NCBI RefSeq assembly: GCF_003248505.1
Contig: NZ_QFOA01000003.1
Span: 62,001-126,000 of the forward strand
Length of the DNA: 64,000 nucleotides
Direction of reading: 5' to 3'
Source of the DNA: Sphingobium sp.
GTDB taxonomy: Bacteria; Pseudomonadota; Alphaproteobacteria; Sphingomonadales; Sphingomonadaceae
The notes under the pieces: model-generated
Database searches by the model: none
The model's input: only the letters and a program-made list of their open reading frames with translations
What the model was told of the DNA's origin: nothing
Position numbers and translations under genes: made by a program
In this document: in pieces, positions 33,744 to 42,012 of the stretch
Position numbering within the stretch: position 1 is the stretch's first letter
Layout of the letters: each line of letters opens with the position of its first letter

Positions 33744-34119
33744 AGCGGCGGATCGCATAGACGGCGAGGAAGCTCACCGGCACCGCCAGCGCCTTGGCCG
33801 TGGCGGGCGGCAGGCCGATGGCGGTGAGGCCGCCGACAAGGACGGTGGTGACCGCCAGCCCGGCGAGCGCACTCAGCGCGAACCCCGCGCATTGGGCGGG
33901 CGACGCGTCGGCATCGCGGAGGAATACGAAGCGGACGCTCAGCAGCCAATGGACCAGCAGGCCGGCGCAATAGCCGCCCGCCGCCGCGCCCATCGGCCAC
34001 AGCCCCGCGCGGGACATGGCCATGAAGACCAGAAAATCGCACGCGAGTGCGCAGACGCTCGCCAGCAGATAGCGGGCGAAGGTCATCCGCATCAGGACGA
34101 TCGCCATCGCCTTCGCCAT
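33721..34119 (-). CDS. GtrA-family membrane protein
   Basis: A 132-residue four-helix protein of the GtrA/DPMS-flippase family. It starts near FARYLLASVCALACDFLVF, contains FLRDADAS in the loop, and ends YAIRRYGVFARA (the family end is xxRxWVF). GtrA proteins are thought to flip polyprenol-phosphate-linked sugars across the membrane. It starts 4 bases after the flavoprotein stop and overlaps the GT-C-like gene by 23 bases, so the three act as one unit. ATG 34119 was chosen; ATG 34107 is possible. Confidence 0.85.
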   Translation of the reverse strand: MAKAMAIVLMRMTFARYLLASVCALACDFLVFMAMSRAGLWPMGAAAGGYCAGLLVHWLLSVRFVFLRDADASPAQCAGFALSALAGLAVTTVLVGGLTAIGLPPATAKALAVPVSFLAVYAIRRYGVFARA

Positions 34120-34123
34120 GGGA

Positions 34124-35707
34124 TCAGGCGGCCCGAAGCCGCTCGGGCACGGCGCGCACGCTGCCGAGCGCGGCCTGCGCATCGGCGTCGGCACTTTGTC
34201 CGCCGATCTGCCCTTCGTCGCCCGCTTCATGATATTCGGCATCTTCGTTGACCTGCCACACGTCATGGATGCGCGCGCCCGCGACGATGTTCCGGACGGT
34301 CAGCATCGCCGTCATCATCGCATGATCCTGGTTGTTGTACCGGTGCATCCCGTTCCGCCCCACCATGTGCAGCGTCGGATAGCGTGCTTCCAGCTCGGTG
34401 CGCATCGCCAGCACGTTGGCGGCATAGGCGTCGTCATAGACGGGGTAGGCCTTTTCCTGCCGCACCACAGCGCCGCCCACGACATCGTCGGGTCGGCACA
34501 GGCCGAGGATCGCCATTTCCTTCGTCGCGAGCGCGATCAGGTCGTCGTCGGCAGAGGCCCACAGTCCGTCGCCCTCGAAACAGAAATATTCGAGGCCGAC
34601 GCAGGCGAGGCTCGGGTCGGGCACCATTTCGGGCGACCAGCTGCGGAAATTCTGGATACGGCCGACCTGCACCTTGGAATCGTGAATGTAGATCCAGTTG
34701 TCGGGAAAGATGTCTTCGCCCTTCACCATCAGCGCGACGGTCAGGAAATCACGATATTTAAGGTCCATCGCCGCAGGGAGCGACGCGGGCAGGGGATGGA
34801 TGCGCGCCGCAAGCTCACGCATGGGCGCCGAGGAAATGACATGCGCGGCGTCGATCGCGACGTCGCCGTCCGGCCCCTGCGCCACCAGTCGCCACCGTCC
34901 GTTCGCGCGATCCTCTTCCAGCCGCTTGAAGCTGTGCCCCATCAGCACCCGGTTGCCGCCCGCCACCACATGATCGCGCGCCGCGTCCCACATCATGCCG
35001 GGGCCGAGGCGGGGATAGCGGAAGGTTTCCAGCAGCGTCTTGGTCGCCATGCCGTCATTGGGCTTTTTGTTCAGGCCAAGGCTGCGCTTGAGGCCGTCGG
35101 TGACCGCGCCCCACAGCGAAAGCCCCTTGATCCGCTGCGCCGCCCAGTCCGCCGACATTTCGTCGCATGGCATCCCCCATACCTTTTCGGTGTAGGTCTT
35201 GAAGAAGATCGAGAACAGCCGGTGGCCGAACGCATTCACCGTCCAGTCCTGGAACGAGCGGACATGGCGGTTGGGAAAGAGTTTCGCCTTGGCAAAGCTC
35301 GCCATGCACAGCGTCGAACGCCACAGACCGAGGTTCCACAACGCCTCGAACGCGCGCAGCGGATAGCTGTAGAATTTGCCCTCGTAATAGATGCGGCTCA
35401 TGCGCGGACGCTGGATGAAGTCGTGCGGCAGGATCTCGTTCCACAGGTCCACGACCTGCTGCGATTTGGAAAAGAACCGGTGCCCGCCGATGTCGAACCG
35501 GAATCCGTCCCGTTCCACCGTGCGGCTGATCCCACCGACATAGGTCGGATCCTTTTCGATCACGGTGACCGACAGCCCCTGCTTGGTCAGCAGATAGGCG
35601 GCGGTCAGTCCCGCCGGTCCCGCGCCGATGATGGCGACATCCACGGCGGCATCCACAGGGCGTTCGGTGCGCGGCATCACAGACGGGTCCTCGGGCTTGT
35701 CCTTCAT
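34124..35707 (-). CDS. FAD-dependent oxidoreductase, UDP-galactopyranose-mutase-like
   Basis: The 527-residue flavoprotein has a Rossmann FAD motif IIGAGPAGLTAAYLLTKQGL, then VGGISRTVERDGFRFDIGGH, typical of the amine-oxidase/UGM superfamily. YTEKVWGMPCDEMSADWAAQ and the C-terminal GRNGMHRYNNQDHAMMTAM match UDP-galactopyranose-mutase-like and protoporphyrinogen-oxidase-like proteins. It is much longer than the usual bacterial Glf. Position upstream of gtrA and the GT-C-like gene suggests sugar-nucleotide or lipid-linked sugar chemistry. First gene of the cluster; a possible CtrA box precedes it. Confidence 0.8.
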   Translation of the reverse strand: MKDKPEDPSVMPRTERPVDAAVDVAIIGAGPAGLTAAYLLTKQGLSVTVIEKDPTYVGGISRTVERDGFRFDIGGHRFFSKSQQVVDLWNEILPHDFIQRPRMSRIYYEGKFYSYPLRAFEALWNLGLWRSTLCMASFAKAKLFPNRHVRSFQDWTVNAFGHRLFSIFFKTYTEKVWGMPCDEMSADWAAQRIKGLSLWGAVTDGLKRSLGLNKKPNDGMATKTLLETFRYPRLGPGMMWDAARDHVVAGGNRVLMGHSFKRLEEDRANGRWRLVAQGPDGDVAIDAAHVISSAPMRELAARIHPLPASLPAAMDLKYRDFLTVALMVKGEDIFPDNWIYIHDSKVQVGRIQNFRSWSPEMVPDPSLACVGLEYFCFEGDGLWASADDDLIALATKEMAILGLCRPDDVVGGAVVRQEKAYPVYDDAYAANVLAMRTELEARYPTLHMVGRNGMHRYNNQDHAMMTAMLTVRNIVAGARIHDVWQVNEDAEYHEAGDEGQIGGQSADADAQAALGSVRAVPERLRAA

Positions 35708-35731
35708 GTCTGCCGGAGTGAAGGAAATCCT

Positions 35732-35746
35732 CTAAGGACTGGTTAA
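35732..35746 (-). promoter_or_regulatory. Candidate CtrA-type box upstream of the flavoprotein gene
   Basis: On the minus strand TTAACCAGTCCTTAG fits the CtrA pattern TTAA-N7-TTAA with one mismatch, 25 bases upstream of the start codon. CtrA is the alphaproteobacterial cell-cycle response regulator and its inhibitor SciP is encoded in this window. A single short match, so weak. Confidence 0.35.
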
Positions 35747-35780
35747 TGGCCGGTAAGGATGATGCCGTCGGCAAAACGCC

Positions 35781-35812
35781 AAAGGGCCGCCCCGACGATG
35801 CGGGACGGCCCT
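35781..35812 (-). terminator. Terminator after the UrcA-family gene
   Basis: AAGGGCCG (35781-35788) pairs with CGGCCCTT (35805-35812), with the stem continued inward by CCCG/CGGG. On the minus strand it is followed by TGGCGTTTTG. It lies about 25 bases beyond the urcA-like stop, in the style of other terminators here (GGGCC...GGCCC flanked by A and T). Confidence 0.75.
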
Positions 35813-35837
35813 TGATCCACCGCGTGACGCGGGGGTG

Positions 35838-36170
35838 TCAGCCCATGCGCTGCGCGAGCGTGTTGAGATCGTTGCGCGCGCTGTCGATCGCGCTGCCGTA
35901 ACAGGTACGATAATCCTCGGTCACCGGCATGATCGACCCGCTCATGTAACCGCACACCTGCTTGGACGCACGGATCAGGCGATAGTCGGCGCGGCGCAGG
36001 TCGGACCGATTCGCAAGGTTGAGGTCGGTCAGCGACACCGTCATCGACCGCGTCTGCGATCCGGTGCTGCCATCGACGATCACGTCCATGTCGGTGCTGC
36101 CCGCGCTCGCGACGCCGGGAAGGGAAAGGGCGAGGGTGGCGGCCAGCGCCGCCAGCATCTTGTTGGTCAT
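35838..36170 (-). CDS. UrcA family protein (exported, disulfide-containing)
   Basis: The 110-residue product has a signal peptide (LAALAATLALSLPGVASA) and a mature domain with ASKQVCGYMSGS...DYRTCYGSAID. This carries the two conserved Cys of the UrcA family, which is common in sphingomonads and related alphaproteobacteria and has no known function. An AGGAGA motif upstream supports ATG 36170. It is a single gene with its own terminator. Confidence 0.85.
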   Translation of the reverse strand: MTNKMLAALAATLALSLPGVASAGSTDMDVIVDGSTGSQTRSMTVSLTDLNLANRSDLRRADYRLIRASKQVCGYMSGSIMPVTEDYRTCYGSAIDSARNDLNTLAQRMG

Positions 36171-36205
36171 CCAAGGTCTCCTGTCGAACGAAGTTCGCCC
36201 CACGT

Positions 36206-36300
36206 CTGACATGGAAGCAGGGTCGCGCTCTAAATAAGTGCACGCCCCGTGCTTGAAAAGAGGCCACTTGGCGGAAAATGGCTGATTTCCGCGCTTTTTG
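36206..36300 (+). ncRNA. Possible short plus-strand RNA between urcA-like gene and purH
   Basis: On the plus strand CTGACA (36206-36211), 17 bases, then TCTAAA (36229-36234) resembles a sigma-70 promoter. About 40 bases later GCGGAAA (36271-36277) pairs with TTTCCGC (36286-36292) and is followed by GCTTTTTG, a terminator shape. Both flanking genes are on the minus strand, so this terminator serves no gene. A roughly 60-nt transcript is a speculation. Confidence 0.25.
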
Positions 36301-36337
36301 CGAATGCGAAGATCAGCCGGGCAGGCAGATCAACGAC

Positions 36338-37927
36338 TTAGTGCCGGAAATGCCGCATCCCGGTGAAGACCATGGCCAGCCCCGCCTCGTCCGCCGCCGC
36401 GATCACTTCGTCGTCGCGAATCGAACCGCCCGGCTGGATCACGGCCGTCGCACCGGCCTCGACCGCCGCCAGCAATCCGTCGGCAAAGGGGAAGAAGGCG
36501 TCGGACGCGACCGCCGAACCGACCGTGCGCGGCGTGTCCCAGCCCGCCTTTTCCGCTGCGTCCTTCGCCTTCCACGCGGCGATGCGCGCCGATTCGAGGC
36601 GGTTCATCTGGCCCGCGCCCACCCCTGCGGTGCTGCCGTCACGGGCATAGACGATGGCGTTCGACTTCACATGCTTCGCCACCGTCCAGGCGAACAGGCA
36701 ATCCTTCACCTCCTGCTCGGTCGGCTGGCGCTGCGTCACGACCTTGAGCTGGTCGCGCGTCACCCGTCCGTTGTCGCGGCTCTGCACCAGCATTCCGCCC
36801 GCGATGCTCTTCATCTGAAGGCCCGGACGCGCCGGATCGGGCAGGTCGCCGGTCAGCAGCAGGCGCAGATTCTTCTTTTTCGCAAAGATCGCCCTTGCAT
36901 CCTCGTCCGCGTCGGGCGCGGCGACCACTTCGGTGAAGATGCCGCTGATCGCTTCGGCGGTCGGCCCGTCGAGCGGGCGGTTGACCGCGATGATGCCGCC
37001 GAACGCGGACACGCTATCGCAGGCAAGCGCAGCCTCATAGGCTTCGATCAGCGTCTCGCCGGTCGCCACGCCGCACGGGTTGGCGTGCTTGACGATCACC
37101 ACGGTGGGCGGCCCGTCGCGAAACTCGCTCACCAGCTCCAGCGCGGCGTCCGCGTCGTTGTAGTTATTGTAGGACAGTTCCTTGCCCTGCACCTGCCGCG
37201 CCTGCGCGATGCCGTTGGCGGACGGCCCGGTCGGCAGGTAGAGTGCGGCGGACTGGTGCGGGTTTTCGCCGTAGCGCAGGGTCGCGCCCAGCCGGTTCGA
37301 TACCGACAGGCTTTCGGGGAACGTCACGCCCTGATCGGCGAAGGCGAACCAGCTGGCGATCGTCGCATCGTAGGCGGCGGTCGCGGCATAGGCCTTGGCC
37401 GCGAGCATCCGGCGGAAGTCATAGCTGGTCGCGCCGCCCTTCTCGCCCATCTCCGCGATCAGGCGGGCATAGTCGGCGGGATCGGTCAGGATCGCCACGC
37501 TTTCGTGATTCTTGGCGGCGGAGCGGACCATCGACGGGCCGCCGATATCGATATTCTCGATGATCTCCTCGCGCTCGGCGCCCTTGGCGACCGTCGCGGC
37601 GAAGGGATAGAGGTTGACGACGACAAGGTCGATCGCGCCGATCCGATGTTCGTCCATCGACGCCACATGCTCGGCATTGTTCCGCACGGCGAGCAGGCCG
37701 CCATGCACCTTGGGGTGCAGCGTCTTGACCCGCCCGTCCATCATTTCGGGGAAACCGGTGAGGTCCGAAATGTCCATGACGACAAGCCCCGCCTCGCGCA
37801 GCGCCTTCGCCGTGCCGCCGGTCGACACCAGTTCCACCCCATGCGCGCCGAGCGCCTTGCCCAATTCCACCAGCCCCGTCTTGTCGGACACGGACAGAAG
37901 GGCGCGCTTGATGGTCACGTCGGTCAT
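36338..37927 (-). CDS. purH: Bifunctional AICAR formyltransferase/IMP cyclohydrolase
   Basis: Last two steps of purine synthesis. The 529-residue protein has an N-terminal IMP cyclohydrolase (KRALLSVSDKTGLVELGKAL, VSTGGTAKALREAG, MDGRVKTLHPKVHGG). The AICAR formyltransferase domain follows with LRYGENPHQSAALY, the catalytic Lys-His segment VKHANPCGVA, and QPGGSIRDDEVIAAADE near the end. Follows the PAP2 gene by 14 bases on the same strand. Confidence 0.97.
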   Translation of the reverse strand: MTDVTIKRALLSVSDKTGLVELGKALGAHGVELVSTGGTAKALREAGLVVMDISDLTGFPEMMDGRVKTLHPKVHGGLLAVRNNAEHVASMDEHRIGAIDLVVVNLYPFAATVAKGAEREEIIENIDIGGPSMVRSAAKNHESVAILTDPADYARLIAEMGEKGGATSYDFRRMLAAKAYAATAAYDATIASWFAFADQGVTFPESLSVSNRLGATLRYGENPHQSAALYLPTGPSANGIAQARQVQGKELSYNNYNDADAALELVSEFRDGPPTVVIVKHANPCGVATGETLIEAYEAALACDSVSAFGGIIAVNRPLDGPTAEAISGIFTEVVAAPDADEDARAIFAKKKNLRLLLTGDLPDPARPGLQMKSIAGGMLVQSRDNGRVTRDQLKVVTQRQPTEQEVKDCLFAWTVAKHVKSNAIVYARDGSTAGVGAGQMNRLESARIAAWKAKDAAEKAGWDTPRTVGSAVASDAFFPFADGLLAAVEAGATAVIQPGGSIRDDEVIAAADEAGLAMVFTGMRHFRH

Positions 37928-37941
37928 GGAAAGGCTTTCTC

Positions 37942-38901
37942 TTAGGGCACGGACAGGACGGCGTTGCGCGGTCCCTTAAGCGTCCCTTCGGGAAAAATAC
38001 AGCCCCGCGTGCACCAGGCGACCCCGGCCCACAACACCACGCCCGCGATCAGGTCGACGACATAATGCCCGCCGATGCCGATGGTGGACAGGGTGACGAC
38101 TGCGCACCACAGCAGCGCTGCCTGAAACGGCCATCCCGTTCCGCGCAGGGCGAATGGGACGATCAGTGCCAGGATCATGTGAAAGGACGGCATCGTGACG
38201 ATGCCGCTGAACCGAGCCATGTCGAGCGAGGGTGCGTCGCCGGACCGGTAATAGGCGACGGCAGCGAGGTGGTAGTTTCCGCTGCCGGGGGGCAATCCCT
38301 TCGTTCCGTCGACGGCATGATACACCATGCTGCCAATGGCGGGCCAGAAAACCGATGCCGCCGCCGCCGCCAGAATGCACGCGCTAAAGGCCGCCGCCAG
38401 TTCCCATGCGCGCTCCGCCCGCTGGGTTAGAGACAGCGCCAGCGCCAGCAGAAAGGCAGCTGGAAAGCTGCTGACATAGGCCGCTGCCAGCCAGTTGCCC
38501 CAGACTGGACTCAGGGCCAGCTTCAGGGCAAGGCGAGGCGTGCCGAACCCCATGGCCCGGTCGGCGGCTGCAAGACTCTCGTCAACGTAAGGAAAGCGCA
38601 GGCGCAATCCTGCATGGCTGATCACCGCCGCCAGCATGCAGGCGAGGATCATCATCGCCATAAGGCCGGTCGCGTCGACGACACGGGGATCGGGCCGCCA
38701 GCGCGCATAGACGATGTGGGCTGCCAACAGCAGGATGGCGGGCAGGCCGACCGGCAGGAAACTCTGGGCGACGGTACGCATGCCGCTGGCGAGGACGACC
38801 GTCACCGCGCCCGGCACGCTGAGCGCGACCGCGATCCAGCCGATGCGCCGTGCGGGACCGGAAAACGGGGAATTGGATGGCGAGGGATGGCTACCGGGCA
38901 T
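37942..38901 (-). CDS. PAP2-superfamily membrane enzyme (inositolphosphotransferase-like)
   Basis: A 319-residue protein with about seven or eight membrane helices. The C-terminal half carries a PAP2 catalytic core: GIVTMPSFHMILAL (SFH motif) and IGIGGHYVVDLIAGVVL (GHYxxD motif), arranged as in inositolphosphorylceramide synthases and PAP2_3 proteins. An upstream KGLPPGSGNY segment fits their first conserved block loosely. A lipid phosphatase or a phospho-alcohol transferase acting on ceramide or polyprenol is plausible. Between the heparinase gene and purH. Confidence 0.75.
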   Translation of the reverse strand: MPGSHPSPSNSPFSGPARRIGWIAVALSVPGAVTVVLASGMRTVAQSFLPVGLPAILLLAAHIVYARWRPDPRVVDATGLMAMMILACMLAAVISHAGLRLRFPYVDESLAAADRAMGFGTPRLALKLALSPVWGNWLAAAYVSSFPAAFLLALALSLTQRAERAWELAAAFSACILAAAAASVFWPAIGSMVYHAVDGTKGLPPGSGNYHLAAVAYYRSGDAPSLDMARFSGIVTMPSFHMILALIVPFALRGTGWPFQAALLWCAVVTLSTIGIGGHYVVDLIAGVVLWAGVAWCTRGCIFPEGTLKGPRNAVLSVP

Positions 38902-38954
38902 GGCTGCGAACCCTAGCGACCAACCGTTAACCGACCGTCACGACCAGTCTGCCC

Positions 38955-40721
38955 TCAACCCATCCGCTTGAACAACCAGCCGATATTGGACCCGCCCGGC
39001 AGCGCCTCGGCGCTCACCACCAGCTGGCGCGTGGGATGCGGTCGTCCGTCGCCGTCGACCCACAGGCCTTCCTCGACGGCGAGCATGCCTGCCCCGGTGC
39101 GGAACTGCCACATCGTGCCGCTGTCGATGCGCAGCACCGCGCCCTGGCTGTCGGCGGTCAGCGTGGGTTCGACGCCGGGCGCGAGATGGAAGCGCAGCTG
39201 CACCGGCTGGCGCACCGGCTTGCGGCGGCGTTCGGCGGGCGTCAGCATATCCTCGCCCCGCACCTCGCGCCCGTCGCCGCTCACCATCAGCAGCCGGCGG
39301 TGGACATAGCCCAGCCGCCGGACATAGCCGTCATGGCTGATGTCGATGCGGCTGCCATTGTCCATTTCCTGCCGGGTCAGTTCGACCTCGGTCACGCCCT
39401 TGCCCAGCGTTCCGTCGGGCTGCAGCGCGGTCGAATTGCTATCGTTGAGCACCAGCGTGCTGTGCGCTGCCGTGGTGCGCAACCCCTGCGCCAGGTCGCG
39501 CGGCACCCATGCGCCTTCCAGCGCCGCGCCCCCGCAATTGACGATCAGGCGTTGCGGCCCGTCGCTGATCTCGATCGCGCCGGTGGACGCGCAGCCAGCC
39601 GCCGCCAGATGCGCGACCGGCGGCGGCGCGGCATCGACCTGCACGACGGTCGCGCCCGCCGCGATCCGCTGATACCCCCAGTCGCGCGCCTGCCGCAGCG
39701 GGCGGGCGCGCACCCTGCTCGCCTCCACCACCGCGCGCACGGTGTCGGGGGCAATCGCGCCCGCACCCTGCCAGTTGCCAAGGCCGCCGTCGCCATGAGC
39801 AAGGCCCAGCAGCGCGGGAACCGCGCGCGCCAGCGCGTCGCCGATGCAGGGCGGGGGCGTTTCCCGCCGCACCTGATACACCGCCTGCACCATGGTCAGC
39901 AGCATCACCGCTTCCATCTGCGCCAGCGGCGATCGCGACACGATGCCGCCATCGCCATGGAAGCCGCTGTCGATTGCGCGCTTCATCCCCGCTTCGCCGA
40001 AGACGCGCCGCGCTTCGCCGCCGGGGATCAGCAGCGCGGCGGCCAGAATGCCGCCCCACGCGGCAAGGCGCGGCAGGCCCATCGGCCCCTTGTCGGCACT
40101 GCGGTCGAGATGCCGGGCGGTGCGCGCGATGCAGTTCAGCACCAGAGATCGATAGACAAGGTCGCTCGAAGACAGGATCAGCGGCGCGTGCGCGGTCCAG
40201 AACAGCAGCCGCCATCCTGCATTGTCGGCGCGCCATGCCGGTTCGCTCGGCGTTTCGGCGTGCGCCTCCAGCCATTTGCGCATGATGCTTTCGGCAATCG
40301 GCGCGCCCTGTTCCCGGCTGGCGCTCGCGGCCAGATCGCGCAGCCAGCGGAAGCTGTGCAGATAGTCGGCAAAGGGAGAAGGCAGATCGAGCCGCGCGAA
40401 GTCGAGCGAGGCGATAATCTGCTTCTGCCCCCGGAACAGCAGGTAGCCCGCCCGCAACGCCGCGCCCGCCCGCGCGTCCCCGGGCACCGCGTCGTCAGGC
40501 ACGGCGAGCAGCTTCAGCGGATATTTGCCCTTAAGCCGCCGCCCGTGGATCGGCGTCTTCCAGCTGAGCAAGTAGAATTGGTTGGCGATCCGCTGCGCCA
40601 GCGACAGCCCCTTGTCATCCGCGACGCGGATGAGCCGCTTGCCCTGCTCGATGCCGTCCTCTTCCGGCTCGGCGGCAGGGCTCTGGCCCTTGCGGGCGGG
40701 GAGGCGGCGCGCCTCGTTCAC
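38955..40721 (-). CDS. Heparinase II/III family protein
   Basis: A 588-residue protein with an alpha-helical toroid N-terminal half (FHGDGGIVSRSPLAQMEAVM, LGLAHGDGGLGNWQG) and a beta-rich C-terminal half (NCGGAALEGAWVPRD, HSTLVLNDSNST, DGYVRRLGYVHRRLLMVSGD), as in Hepar_II_III polysaccharide lyases. No clear signal peptide, unusual for a lyase of external glycans. In sphingomonads it is conserved between rpe and purH. The start is a GTG overlapping the rpe stop (GTGA). Substrate unknown. Confidence 0.88.
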   Translation of the reverse strand: MNEARRLPARKGQSPAAEPEEDGIEQGKRLIRVADDKGLSLAQRIANQFYLLSWKTPIHGRRLKGKYPLKLLAVPDDAVPGDARAGAALRAGYLLFRGQKQIIASLDFARLDLPSPFADYLHSFRWLRDLAASASREQGAPIAESIMRKWLEAHAETPSEPAWRADNAGWRLLFWTAHAPLILSSSDLVYRSLVLNCIARTARHLDRSADKGPMGLPRLAAWGGILAAALLIPGGEARRVFGEAGMKRAIDSGFHGDGGIVSRSPLAQMEAVMLLTMVQAVYQVRRETPPPCIGDALARAVPALLGLAHGDGGLGNWQGAGAIAPDTVRAVVEASRVRARPLRQARDWGYQRIAAGATVVQVDAAPPPVAHLAAAGCASTGAIEISDGPQRLIVNCGGAALEGAWVPRDLAQGLRTTAAHSTLVLNDSNSTALQPDGTLGKGVTEVELTRQEMDNGSRIDISHDGYVRRLGYVHRRLLMVSGDGREVRGEDMLTPAERRRKPVRQPVQLRFHLAPGVEPTLTADSQGAVLRIDSGTMWQFRTGAGMLAVEEGLWVDGDGRPHPTRQLVVSAEALPGGSNIGWLFKRMG

Positions 40722-41380
40722 CCGCCCCGCAGCGCCCGGATATTGTCGGCATAGGCGCCCGGCCCGCCACGGAAGGTCGCCGTGCCGGCGACCAGCACGT
40801 CCGCGCCCGCCGCAATCGCCTGCGGCGCGGTCGAAAGATCGATGCCGCCGTCCACCTGAAGGCGGATGTCACGGCCCGACTTCTCGATCATCTTGCGGAT
40901 CGCCTCGATCTTGCGCAACTGGTTGGGGATGAAGCTCTGCCCGCCGAACCCGGGATTGACGCTCATGACCAGGATCAGGTCGACGTCGTCGATCAGATAA
41001 TCCAACATCTTGGCCGGGGTGCCGGGGTTCAGCACCACGCCTGCCTTCACGCCCAGCGACTTGATGTGCTGGACGGTGCGGTGGATATGCGGCCCCGCTT
41101 CGGGATGGACGGTGACGATGTCGGCGCCCGCGTTCACGAAGGCGTCGATATAAAGGTCCACCGGAGAGATCATGAGGTGCACGTCGAACGGCTTTTGCGT
41201 GTGCGGGCGCAGCGCCTTCACCACCGCCGGGCCGATGGTGATGTTGGGCACGAAATGCCCGTCCATCACGTCGATATGCACCCAGTCGCAACCGGCTTCG
41301 TCGATGGCGCGGACTTCCTCGCCCAGCCGTGCGAAATCGGCGGAGAGGATGGATGGGGAAATGAGGACAGGACAGGTCAT
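40718..41380 (-). CDS. rpe: Ribulose-phosphate 3-epimerase
   Basis: Interconverts ribulose-5-phosphate and xylulose-5-phosphate. The 220-residue TIM barrel has ISPSILSADFARLGEEV, VHIDVMDGHFVPNITIG (metal-binding His/Asp), VMSVNPGFGGQSF and VDGGIDLSTAPQAIAAGAD. ATG 41380 was chosen over the longer frame. Coupled to the downstream heparinase gene. Confidence 0.96.
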   Translation of the reverse strand: MTCPVLISPSILSADFARLGEEVRAIDEAGCDWVHIDVMDGHFVPNITIGPAVVKALRPHTQKPFDVHLMISPVDLYIDAFVNAGADIVTVHPEAGPHIHRTVQHIKSLGVKAGVVLNPGTPAKMLDYLIDDVDLILVMSVNPGFGGQSFIPNQLRKIEAIRKMIEKSGRDIRLQVDGGIDLSTAPQAIAAGADVLVAGTATFRGGPGAYADNIRALRGG

Positions 41381-41470
41381 GTGACCGTTCGCCTTAGTGC
41401 CCGTCCGGGCAGAGGGCAACGAGGATTTTCGGCGATCCGAACGTGGGCGGCCCGCGCCTGCCCAACCTGT

Positions 41471-41959
41471 TCAAAGCATGACGAAAATGGCCGGCGCCAG
41501 CCCGCGCGAAGGTGCGGCGTCGCGGGGCAGGAGCTGCTTTGCCCCGTGCAGTGCGATCACGTCTCCCTGCGCGTCCAGCACGGGCGCTGCGACAAGGCGC
41601 ATCGCGCAGCGCCCGCCGTCCGCCCGGTCGATGTCGACGTCCAGCGTGAAGCCGCGCTTGTGGCCGATCGCATAGGCACGCAGCCGCTCCATGGCATCGC
41701 GCGAATCCGGGGTATAGAGCGCGGCCGCCCGGCATCGGTCGACCGGCGATCCGCGTTCCAGCCCGAACAGGTCGTAAACCCCCACGCTCCAGCTCAATCG
41801 GTTGTCGGCAAGGTCGCACCGCCACAGGCCCAGCCCGCGTTCCGCCAGCGCCTCCTCATGCTCCGCTGCATCCGGGTCGAGCGCGGCGGTCGAAAGATGC
41901 GCGCGCAGATCGAACAGCGGCCAGCTATGGTGCAGCGGTAGCGGTTCGACCGGACGCAT
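41471..41959 (-). CDS. PAS-domain protein
   Basis: A 162-residue protein consisting mostly of one PAS fold (about 40-150): GLGLWRCDLADNRLSWSVGV then YDLFGLERG, followed by ALYTPDSRDAMERLRAYAI and LHGAKQLLPRD. This is the PAS_3-like core without any output domain, so it would have to signal through a partner. AAAGGGG five bases upstream supports ATG 41959. Between rsmB and rpe on the same strand. Confidence 0.78.
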   Translation of the reverse strand: MRPVEPLPLHHSWPLFDLRAHLSTAALDPDAAEHEEALAERGLGLWRCDLADNRLSWSVGVYDLFGLERGSPVDRCRAAALYTPDSRDAMERLRAYAIGHKRGFTLDVDIDRADGGRCAMRLVAAPVLDAQGDVIALHGAKQLLPRDAAPSRGLAPAIFVML

Positions 41960-42012
41960 GAGAACCCCTTTCGTTACGGCGGTGACCCTAACCGAAGCGG
42001 GGTTAACAATCT

